Below are positions 1-5,354 of a stretch of DNA of 7,298 nt, one piece after another. The stretch is from NCBI GenBank assembly GCA_034431315.1, contig DAOUDK010000021.1, positions 1 to 7,298 on the forward strand, written 5' to 3'. The translations under genes and the position numbers were made by a program. The DNA is from JAUWOY01 sp034431315. Its GTDB lineage: Bacteria; Chloroflexota; Anaerolineae; VGOG01. Within the stretch, counting starts at the first letter, position 1. Every line of letters starts with the position of its first letter. The notes under the pieces were generated by a model. It worked only from the letters and a program-made list of their open reading frames with translations, was not told the DNA's origin and ran no database searches.

Positions 1-183
1 ATTCGATCCCACATTCAGTTACCCTGCTGCGGATGGGTGAACGCGTTCGATTGTTAACGTTCAACCGCTACAAATATCCGCTTAGATTTAGTGTAAACCT
101 TTCACTGCTACATGACATTTAGCCATTTTAACCTCCTCTTCTCTGCTGTTATTGTCGCACATTTACCTGAGGAGGTCAATTTC
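1..183. other. Region downstream of the broken peptidase gene
   Basis: No full gene is visible here. Apart from the mini-ORF at 88-126, the only structure I see is a pair of overlapping palindromic motifs. GAACGCGTTC at 39-48 is self-complementary, and TGAACG at 38-43 pairs with CGTTCA at 58-63 around a GTTAAC core. This could be an operator or a weak hairpin, but there is no T-run that would make it a good terminator for the minus-strand gene ending at 184. Confidence 0.4.
88..126 (-). CDS. Candidate 12-codon mini-ORF with strong Shine-Dalgarno
   Basis: Reading the minus strand, AGGAGG (plus 132-137) sits 5 nt before an ATG at 126-124, giving the peptide MAKCHVAVKGLH and then TAA at 88-90. 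The Shine-Dalgarno match and spacing are as good as for the real genes here, but the peptide is too short to assign. It may be a leader peptide, the start of a gene whose frame is broken soon after the stop, or chance. It lies about 57 bp after the stop of the NlpC/P60 gene on the same strand. No function is proposed. Confidence 0.25.
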   Translation of the reverse strand: MAKCHVAVKGLH

Positions 184-447
184 TCACAATACCACCGAGT
201 CCAACTTTTTGGGTGCATATCCAACGTAAATTGATATGTGAGCATAATCATATCCATAGACAACCAAATCCCCAATTTGAGGGCTGCTTAGATCAGCCCT
301 ACCCTGTTGAGCAAACCAGTTGTAATACCCTTCGACTGTTGTCCGTGTGCCGCCAATCAAACTCAAAGCGTCATTATCCGCAAAGACCCTCCACACAAAG
401 CCACTGCAATCAAATCCCACGGGACCGGTACCACCCCATTGATAGTA
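184..447 (-). pseudogene. NlpC/P60 gene, 3' fragment (catalytic domain)
   Basis: This piece carries the catalytic core. YQWGGTGPVGFDCSGF is followed 56 residues after the Cys by the His of YAHISIYVG, preceded by the typical IGDLVVY strand. Directly upstream in frame is a TGA at 448-450, which is the last three bases of the MITE and not a natural codon. The frame ends with TGA at 184-186, unusually soon after the catalytic His for this family. A GTG at 420 is available as a start but would remove the WGG motif, so this piece is very unlikely to be an independent gene. Confidence 0.85.
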
Positions 448-674
448 TCAGGGAATGTTTAGAACGAGCTTCTGGGCCAAGTTGTCTCCAATAAGTCGAT
501 TCCGGATTGTCCCTCGCAGATGACAACGAATTTTAGGATTCATCGAATCGGATTCGGTCAATCCCCCAGATTCGCTGTCATATCCTCGAGATTTCGCCCT
601 CAGATGCCACCTGGACGTGGTCATAAGCGGAATCGACTTATTCGGCGTCGAGATGACCTCTGAACATTCCCTGA
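448..674. mobile_element. 227-bp MITE-like palindromic element
   Basis: The ends are inverted repeats of 16 bp, TCAGGGAATGTTYAGA, at 448-463 and 659-674 with one mismatch. A second perfect 15-bp inverted block, AATAAGTCGATTCCG, lies at 490-504 and inverted at 628-642. A third imperfect block lies at 520-540 and 560-581, and a small palindrome, CGAATCGGATTCG, is near the centre at 544-556. TAC flanks the element on both sides (minus-strand reading, plus 445-447 and 675-677). No meaningful ORF is present. These are hallmarks of a non-autonomous miniature transposon moved by an unlinked transposase. It shares no end sequence with the nearby IS982 element. Precise removal restores the NlpC/P60 frame, which supports the boundaries. 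Confidence 0.85.
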
Positions 675-1217
675 GTATGTATCGGAGTTAGCGTAGTACC
701 AGGCTCTATTGACAATATCGGAGCTTGTTTGACCCATAAGCACAGATTCGCTCATCTCCGCCAAGTCCAATTCCCCAAGCTCTATCGCCGAGGAAATGAT
801 TGAAAGGTCAGATGCTCTTATTGTACAGGTAAAATGATCACTGGCCCATTGATTTGCGTTTTGCTCCCAATGGTAGTAGTTTATGCACCATTTAGGCAAG
901 CCATCTCTAGGATAAGTCAGTATTAAGGCATAGAGACCATCTGGTTGTGTATCGTAGTCTTGTTTGACTATCTCTTCTCGAGCCACTTGCCAAACCAACG
1001 AAAAGATGCTTGTATCCGGCGGTATGATACTTGTTGGCACGACCTCTGCCGGTAAAGGCAGCAGAGATTCCTTTGAATCAAGATAAAAAACGCTTCTGGA
1101 GAGTGGCCCCCGTAATCGTCCAGGTCTTTGTTCCTCAACAATAGTAAACGACGGACTGGCCCAAACTCCACCGGCCTCAATTACTAGCCAATTGGGAGTC
1201 TTTGAAGAACCATAGAT
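675..1217 (-). pseudogene. NlpC/P60 gene, middle fragment
   Basis: This frame is open from the left IS duplication (1212-1217) through to Tyr309 at 675-677, where the MITE begins. It reads GSSKTPNWLVIEAGG at its start and IVNRAWYYANSDTY at its end, the latter being the helix that leads into the NlpC/P60 active site. An apparent start at GTG 1040 is internal and has no convincing Shine-Dalgarno sequence. The frame shows no internal stop over 179 codons, so apart from the two insertions the gene has hardly decayed. Confidence 0.85.
1212..1217. repeat. Target-site duplication of the IS982 element, left copy
   Basis: ATAGAT abuts the left inverted repeat and is repeated at 2277-2282. In the ancestral gene it encodes Ile-Tyr once. 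Confidence 0.85.
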
Positions 1218-2276
1218 ACTCTATCTGCTAGTTTTAATAGGGCTGATATGAGACCAAATTGGGGGTGAGAATCTCTGCTAAGAAGAAACTCAAAGTGTAG
1301 GCTAAGATTCGCGTGGTAGCCCGCGCAACCATGCCGGAGAAGCTGCGTGACCCCAGTTTGTCGAGTTTGAAGGTAGTCGTCAATACGCTGAAAACAGTCT
1401 CAATGCGGCGTCGGATTCTGCCCAGAATAGCCTGGATTCCTTTAGGCCACTGAACCTTCTGATTGACTTTGCGCAAGGCCAAGACGAGGTGTTCACCATC
1501 CTTCCAGACTTGACTGTCCAAATCAGGTGAGATGTAGGCTTTGTCGCCTATGGCTGCCAAGTTGCGTTGATCTTCTAGCAAAGCAGGCGCAGGTCGCAGG
1601 TCATGATAAGAACCAGGGGCCAGACACCAACTATCGATCATTTGATCCAAGTAGACCGTCGCGTGGCAACGAGGACCAAAGAACTTGATTTTCTTGCTGG
1701 CGCATACGCCAAACCACTCGTCACGTTGTTCGAGTGGGATGCTTTGGCAACGAGAACCGCGAGGGTAAGTACAGATCGGGATGGGAGCGCTGTCAATCAC
1801 ACGTAGGAAGGCCACATCCGAATTCTGGGGGTGTGCTTTCCGCCACTTGTCACGAAAGTGACAGCGGAGCGCTTCCATAGCTGCCCAAAGCTCCCGGCGA
1901 CGGCGATTAAAGCGGGAGTCATCCAATAGGGTAGGGAAAAGCGTCGGATGGTATTGCCGGAGAAAGGCGAGCCCTTTTTCCTCATCACCGTCAAATACGG
2001 AGTCAATAAACAAGGCAACCGTAACCACTTCACTGTCGCTCATTTCTGGAACAGGCCCTCGCCGGCGGCGTGGCAGTGCCTCTTTAGGTAACGTCGGCCA
2101 GGCATCATCAATCAGAACAAAGGTGACGGTCAGAATATCTTCCCAATCGCTTTTCGTGATGTAATCGGTTAGCCCTTCCATAACTGTATCCCTCCTGAGT
2201 CAAATGGTTTATGAAAGAGTATACCAGGAAGGGCCAGTATTTTCAAATTATTGCTGCTGAAACTAGCAGATAGAGT
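1218..2276 (-). mobile_element. IS982-family insertion sequence, complete (1059 bp)
   Basis: The element is bounded by perfect 17-bp inverted repeats, ACTCTATCTGCTAGTTT at 1218-1234 and its complement at 2260-2276. ATAGAT is duplicated directly outside at 1212-1217 and 2277-2282. It carries a single transposase gene on the minus strand that fills most of its length, as usual for the family, and known members make duplications of a few bases. It splits the NlpC/P60 gene without changing its frame (1065 bp inserted, a multiple of three) but introduces stops. Perfect ends, an intact duplication and an intact transposase suggest a recent insertion. Confidence 0.9.
1234..2181 (-). CDS. IS982-family transposase
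   Basis: This is a 315-residue DDE transposase that would excise and insert the surrounding element. The N-terminal half has the family phrase LFPTLLDDSRFNRRRRELW (residues 81-99). The catalytic residues can be placed as Asp130 in VIDSAPIPIC, Asp213 in IGDKAYIS and Glu261 in RRIETVFSVL. Length and layout match complete IS982 members. ATG 2181 is preceded by AGGAGG at plus 2191-2196 with 9 nt spacing, which supports this start. The TAA stop at 1234-1236 overlaps the innermost base of the left inverted repeat. It reads in the same direction as the interrupted peptidase gene, so readthrough from the host promoter is possible. No frameshift or missing catalytic residue is visible, so it is probably functional. 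Confidence 0.92.
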   Translation of the reverse strand: MEGLTDYITKSDWEDILTVTFVLIDDAWPTLPKEALPRRRRGPVPEMSDSEVVTVALFIDSVFDGDEEKGLAFLRQYHPTLFPTLLDDSRFNRRRRELWAAMEALRCHFRDKWRKAHPQNSDVAFLRVIDSAPIPICTYPRGSRCQSIPLEQRDEWFGVCASKKIKFFGPRCHATVYLDQMIDSWCLAPGSYHDLRPAPALLEDQRNLAAIGDKAYISPDLDSQVWKDGEHLVLALRKVNQKVQWPKGIQAILGRIRRRIETVFSVLTTTFKLDKLGSRSFSGMVARATTRILAYTLSFFLAEILTPNLVSYQPY

Positions 2277-2282
2277 ATAGAT
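2277..2282. repeat. Target-site duplication of the IS982 element, right copy
   Basis: ATAGAT abuts the right inverted repeat and matches 1212-1217 exactly. Extending the match by one base on either side fails, so the duplication is 6 bp. Confidence 0.85.
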
Positions 2283-2666
2283 GTACAAGGTTGTGGGATC
2301 GATAGGACCAATTCTTCTCACCGCGTATAGTTGGGCATCATCTTTCCACCTCCTAGCTTCGCGAAGGAGATCATCCACTAGCGTCTGGCTGGTCCAGCTA
2401 AGCCTATCATGCGAAATCTCAGCATGGTAGAGCGGCGTCGGCGTCACAGTGGCATGCATTGGCCCTGGAACAGGCTCAGCGGGCTCGCCTGGTCCCTCTT
2501 TGCCCAGCGGAGTTTTAGCAGGGCCTACAGTTACTGATGTCGGCGTTACCCCAGAGTCAGGCCAAGCCAGCGACACACCGGTTAATTTGGACATGGTCAG
2601 CAGAAGCAGGGCCATGAGCAGGAGCAAGGTTACGGTCAAGAGGTTAGTACTTCGTCTTTGCTTCAT
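2277..2666 (-). pseudogene. NlpC/P60 gene, 5' fragment (signal peptide and linker)
   Basis: These 130 codons run from ATG 2666 to the IS982 insertion. They start MKQRRSTNLL, then a Leu-rich membrane segment, then a linker rich in Pro, Thr and Gly containing VTPTPLYHAE. The last native codons read TTLYIY, where IY is the ATAGAT target site. Translation would continue into the IS for another 35 codons to a stop at 2169, giving a secreted but catalytically empty 165-residue product. This part keeps the promoter and ribosome binding site and may still be expressed. Confidence 0.85.
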
Positions 2667-2690
2667 CGAACTTTCCTCCTTCTTGCGACA

Positions 2691-2730
2691 AAAACACCAA
2701 CCTCAGGGCACACAAAAGCACGGCCTTGGC
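2691..2730 (-). repeat. 40-bp leader repeat, copy 1 (before the peptidase ATG)
   Basis: It matches 2908-2947 at 36 of 40 positions, and all four differences are transitions. On the minus strand it contains GGCCGTGCTTTTG and GTGCCCTGAGG. It ends 24 nt before the ATG at 2666, with the Shine-Dalgarno sequence in between. The outer bases can pair weakly (GCC.AGG with CCT..GGT), suggesting a small RNA hairpin. Confidence 0.7.
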
Positions 2731-2733
2731 ACC

Positions 2734-2803
2734 AACGGATAGCAAACAGATAAACGGATATGGACCCTCGCCAACTCATCCCTTTATCCGCTGCCCATCC
2801 GTT
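2734..2803. repeat. Imperfect inverted repeat between small ORF and peptidase gene
   Basis: The arms at 2734-2754 and 2783-2803 match at 16 of 21 positions, with AACGGAT and GATAAA conserved at the two ends, around a 28-bp loop. On the minus strand it begins 3 nt after the small ORF stop. No T-run follows, so it is not a classical terminator. It could be an attenuator-like structure in the leader or a decayed palindromic repeat. Confidence 0.4.
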
Positions 2804-2806
2804 GCC

Positions 2807-2890
2807 TCACAGCAGCCGCAGCCTGATCACACGGGGATCAATGATTACCTCATCTGCCTCGAAGTCGAGTTTGAAACGCCACTTTTGCAT
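2807..2890 (-). CDS. Candidate 27-residue leader ORF
   Basis: ATG at 2890-2888 opens a 27-codon frame ending TGA at 2807-2809. The peptide starts MQKWRFKLDFEADEV and ends in RLRLL. A moderate Shine-Dalgarno sequence, GGAGA, lies about 9 nt upstream. It sits inside the transcribed leader, downstream of the promoter at 3018-3046 and before the NlpC/P60 gene, and is immediately followed by an imperfect hairpin. I do not recognise the peptide. It may be a regulatory leader peptide or the first codons of a lost gene. Coding status is uncertain. Confidence 0.35.
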   Translation of the reverse strand: MQKWRFKLDFEADEVIIDPRVIRLRLL

Positions 2891-2907
2891 CGTGGCTGTC
2901 TCCAATC

Positions 2908-2947
2908 AAAACGCCAGCCTCAGGGCACGCAAAAGCACGGCCTCGGC
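2908..2947 (-). repeat. 40-bp leader repeat, copy 2 (before the small ORF)
   Basis: This is the second copy of the repeat, ending 17 nt before the ATG of the small ORF at 2890. Here the outer pairing is AGCC.AGG with CCT..GGCT. In copy 1 the corresponding C is T, which keeps a G-U pair. Two copies before two start codons on the same strand suggest either a duplicated 5' leader or a repeated regulatory RNA element. Confidence 0.7.
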
Positions 2948-3017
2948 TAGCGTTGTGGTTCGGGAGTATCGTTTGCTCTGTCAGGCCAGCGTGAAGGCCG
3001 CCCCGCTAACTACAGCT

Positions 3018-3046
3018 ATTCTAGCACAATGCGGGCAACCTGTCAA
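3018..3046 (-). promoter_or_regulatory. Sigma70-type promoter for the peptidase leader
   Basis: On the minus strand, TTGACA (3046-3041) is followed by a 17-nt spacer and TAGAAT (3023-3018), which is nearly full consensus. Transcription would start near 3011 and give a leader of about 345 nt before the ATG at 2666. The -35 box overlaps the TGA stop of the dockerin remnant. Confidence 0.65.
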
Positions 3047-3171
3047 TTCTCACATCTCTCCCCCCAATGCATCGCTACCAGCATGATGTCCACGATGTCA
3101 ATCACGCCGTTGCCGTCGAGGTCGTAGGTGGGATCGTAGTCGGGGTCGCCCGCTTTGACTTTTGGTAGAAC
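3043..3171 (-). pseudogene. C-terminal remnant of a dockerin-like EF-hand protein
   Basis: The minus strand reads AGDPDYDPTYDLDGNGVIDI and on through IMLVAMHWGERCEN to TGA at 3043-3045. This is the second EF-hand type calcium loop of a dockerin-like domain (DLDGNGVIDIVD with Asp/Asn at the ligand positions). Upstream the frame meets TAA at 3172-3174 after six non-dockerin codons, and there is no start, so the rest of the protein is missing. Positions 3060-3153 align without gaps to 5363-5456 in the large protein with 9 differences in 94. The difference is that this copy ends right after HWGERC, as a true C-terminal dockerin would, whereas the other continues into a Pro/Thr linker. Confidence 0.8.
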
Positions 3172-3183
3172 TTATGCTAAACT
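3155..3183 (+). promoter_or_regulatory. Candidate promoter for the DUF433/DUF5615 pair
   Basis: TTGACT at 3155-3160 and TAAACT at 3178-3183 are separated by 17 nt, about 70 bp before the ATG at 3254. The match to sigma70 consensus is fair. It starts directly after the dockerin remnant, at the junction between the two blocks. Confidence 0.4.
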
Positions 3184-3253
3184 CATCTTTGATAAAGAGG
3201 CTAATTCTCTCTGTCTCGGTTTTGACCAATCCTGGAAGTTGACGAGGTGACTT

Positions 3254-3598
3254 ATGCAATTGGAAGACTACTTCGATCTTCTGGCCCCGAATGACATCCG
3301 GGTCAAGGGAACCCGCGTGGGCATTGAGACCATCCTGTGGGATTACCTTGATCTGGGTTTGTTTCCTGAACAGATTGCGGCGCGTTATCGGACTCTCTCC
3401 CTTGAACAGGTGTATGCCACGCTGACCTACTATTGGCGCAACCGTGAACAGGTAGAAACCTACCTGCGCACGGTGGAGAAAGAACTGGACCGCCAGCGGC
3501 AGAAACAGGACCGACATCCCTCACCGGCGGTACAACGCTTGCGTGAGTTGGCTCGCCAGCGTGAACAGCAACGAGTGAGAGCGGATTCTGCTGCATGA
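3254..3598 (+). CDS. DUF433 family protein, putative antitoxin
   Basis: The 114-residue product begins MQLEDYFDLLAPNDIRVKGT and continues with the conserved DUF433 core up to about residue 71 (TRVGIETILWDYL, then LSLEQVYATLTYY). The family is a small helix-turn-helix fold and is often encoded directly before DUF5615 PIN-like proteins, where it is thought to act as an antitoxin and repressor. The C-terminal 40 residues are basic and glutamine-rich, likely helical, and could be the toxin-binding tail. The start has a Shine-Dalgarno sequence, GAGGTGA, at 3244-3250. The stop overlaps the next start in ATGA at 3595-3598, implying translational coupling. The frame is intact, unlike its partner. The antitoxin role is inferred from family and context. 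Confidence 0.85.
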   Translation: MQLEDYFDLLAPNDIRVKGTRVGIETILWDYLDLGLFPEQIAARYRTLSLEQVYATLTYYWRNREQVETYLRTVEKELDRQRQKQDRHPSPAVQRLRELARQREQQRVRADSAA

Positions 3599-3961
3599 GC
3601 GGAATTTGCTTCCTCCTTGATGAGCACGTCCCCCTTATCCTCCAGGCGCTCTTGGAACAGAGGTCCCCAGAGATGCGCGTGTATCATTGGGGATGGCATT
3701 GCGCCTCCGAAAGGCACTCCTGATCCGGACATCCTCTCCTGGATAGAAGTTCAGGGCTGTCTGTTGATCACCAATAATCGAGCCACGATGCCTGTACACC
3801 TCCAGGCCCATCTGGCCCAAGGCCAGCACCTCCCCGGAATCGTGCAGCTCCCTCGTCGTATGGACGTCCACGCAATCGTAGAGGACCTGTTGCTCCTATG
3901 GGGCGCCGGCCTGCCAGGTGAGTTTCAGGATCAAATCGTGTACCTGCCCTTGCGTCGCTGA
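3595..3961 (+). pseudogene. DUF5615 PIN-like putative toxin, frameshifted
   Basis: The first part starts at ATG 3595 with MSGICFLLDEHVPLILQALL, containing the first acidic residue of the PIN-like active site (LLDEHVP). After VYH at about 3685 this frame degenerates and stops at 3718-3720. The next frame (+1) picks up the rest of the family: IGDGIAPPKGTPDPDILSW, then GCLLITNNRATMPVHL, then VEDLLLLWGAGLP, ending TGA 3959-3961. One extra base, or loss of two, near 3683-3687 explains the break. The family call is firm. Known relatives are presumed RNases of toxin-antitoxin pairs. No slippery heptamer is seen at the break, so a programmed frameshift is unlikely, but a sequencing or assembly error cannot be excluded. 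Confidence 0.82.
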
Positions 3962-3974
3962 GGGCAAGGCTTTT
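3945..3974 (+). terminator. Possible weak terminator after the DUF5615 gene
   Basis: TGCCCT at 3945-3950 pairs with AGGGCA at 3961-3966 around a 10-nt loop, with TTTT at 3971-3974. The stem overlaps the stop codon. The T-run is short and offset, so termination would be weak. Confidence 0.25.
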
Positions 3975-5279
3975 ACCTCTCTGCTCATCTCTCTCCGTTC
4001 CCTGGCTCCTCCACGAGCTCCGGCTGTACCATGTGTCTCCCCGAACCTCCCACACGTGTACCACGGTCTCTCCCCATGGCCCAGCCCCCTGTTCGGTTAC
4101 GTATATGAGCCCTCTTTCTTGATCATAGGCTGCGGCGCCAAGTGTGGCACATTCCTGATCGAGCACTTCGCTTACTGGGCTGTAGACTGCATAGGGTAGC
4201 ACCTCCCATGGCTCCCTGGTTCCGGCAATCACCTCTTTCAACTCCTCTGGGTCGTAGAAGAGGATCTGAGGCTCATACGGATAGGCGTGGTAGCCTTTGG
4301 ACATATCACAAGGATCTCCACCGCACTCTTCCGGGGTTCCGTAGCAGTTGTCCCCCAGCCCCTTTCTCCCAAATATCAGGATGCCGCTTCGGTTGGCGGT
4401 CTGCACCCACGCCCCGCCTCCCCAGTCGTCTCTGGGCCGATAGTTTGGAAAGTAACATTCATCTGGGTCATCGAGACATGCCGGGTAGATTGCGGGATAA
4501 TACAGCAGGGCCAGAGCATCCAGATTCTGTCCCGATTCAGGGGGATTGCCGTCTTCCCAGGGGGCAAGGGCATAAAGGGTTGGTCCCTGGGAACCGCCGA
4601 ATGCTCCAGCCCCTCGATGGTTGCCGGCGATGAGCCATTTTCCATCCAGGTTCTCGCTGGCAAAGCTCTCAGGGGCTTGGAAGAGATAGTTGCAGGTTTT
4701 GGCGTTGTGGAATACGTCGTTGCCTCGCTCTCCTATATGCCACACACCTTGAGCGCCGGTCATGTCAAGGTCGCTCCATCCTAGAGAATCCTGATCGTAG
4801 CCAGCCACATTGTACCAGTCCCTCAGGTTCCAAACGATCTTGTTTCCGCCGTGGGCGGCATTGGGCAGATACTCCAACCCGTCCACCTCTCGATAGATGC
4901 AATCTTCATTGTACGTGCAGTTGTCTTTCCAACCTTCAGTGATGTCCGTCAAGGCCCGGAGCACGGAGGCTTTGGGCAGGTCATCGAAATGGTCAGCTAT
5001 TACCGGTTCAGGTATAGTGATCTCTCCCACCAGATCGTACCACGCATGGGCTGCGGCATAGAGTGAGCCAGGATAGCCGTCGGCTGGCCCTGTGGAATAG
5101 ACCTCTTCTACGGAGTCTGAGTTGGAATATGACGTATTCCACAGGGCTGGCCCAGTGGGATCACCTTCAGGATAGTAGGCGAGCGCATGACCGCTGTAGG
5201 CCCATTCGTCACCATAAGGGTATGCGAACGCACCCTGGTAGACCAGGTCAGCCGGTTGGATGAGACCGGAGGGAATGAC

Positions 5280-5354
5280 CGTTGTGGGTGTCGGCGTGGG
5301 GGTCGTTGTGGGAGTCGGCGTTGCGGTAGCCGTCGGCGTTGGAGTGGGCGTTGT
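5280..5354 (-). repeat. Pro/Thr linker coding repeat
   Basis: Twenty-five codons of ACN and CCN (with two Ala) encode a TPTPT-type linker between the dockerin-like module and the C-terminal domain. Such linkers are flexible spacers in secreted multidomain proteins, and the low-complexity DNA is prone to length change. Confidence 0.9.

Larger units (their letters stand above)
184..2666 (-). pseudogene. Secreted NlpC/P60 family peptidase, broken by an IS and a MITE
   Basis: NlpC/P60 enzymes are cysteine peptidases that mostly cleave peptide crosslinks in the cell wall. Three fragments (2277-2666, 675-1211, 187-444) belong to one gene. Deleting 1218-2282 (IS plus one ATAGAT) and 445-674 (MITE plus one TAC) gives 395 codons without a stop. 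The N-terminus is a hydrophobic signal or anchor (residues about 8-25, run of LLLL), followed by a Pro/Thr-rich linker to about residue 80, a middle region I do not recognise, and the catalytic domain from about residue 295. Cys322 in GFDCSGFV and His378 in YAHISIYVG are the visible catalytic residues. The usual third polar residue after the His is not obvious, and the protein ends only 17 residues later, so the C-terminus may be shortened. AGGAGG at 2675-2680 lies 8 nt before ATG 2666. As it stands the gene cannot make active enzyme. The family call is firm; the substrate is unknown. Confidence 0.9.

Noticed and set aside
448..450. TGA in front of the NlpC/P60 motif as a recoded codon (Trp or Gly)
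   Set aside because: Other genes in the window end in TGA normally, and the TGA is explained fully as the terminal triplet of the inserted palindromic element.
448..674. MITE mobilised by the neighbouring IS982 element
   Set aside because: The ends (TCAGGGAATG against ACTCTATCTG) and the duplication lengths (3 against 6 bp) do not match.
2691..2947. CRISPR-like repeats
   Set aside because: There are only two copies, 177 bp apart, with four differences, and no cas genes nearby.
2449..3086. Three overlapping plus-strand frames upstream of the DUF433 gene
   Set aside because: They are antisense to the peptidase leader, repeats and dockerin remnant, and their shared phrase QPQGTQKHGLG is just the 40-bp repeat read on the wrong strand.
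3018..3253. Dockerin remnant as a cohesin-binding cellulosome part
   Set aside because: Dockerin-like EF-hand repeats are common outside cellulosomes, and no cohesin or scaffoldin is in view, so no such role is claimed.
3670..3700. Programmed ribosomal frameshift in the DUF5615 gene
   Set aside because: There is no slippery heptamer, stop-codon stimulator or obvious downstream pseudoknot at the switch, and a plain indel is simpler.
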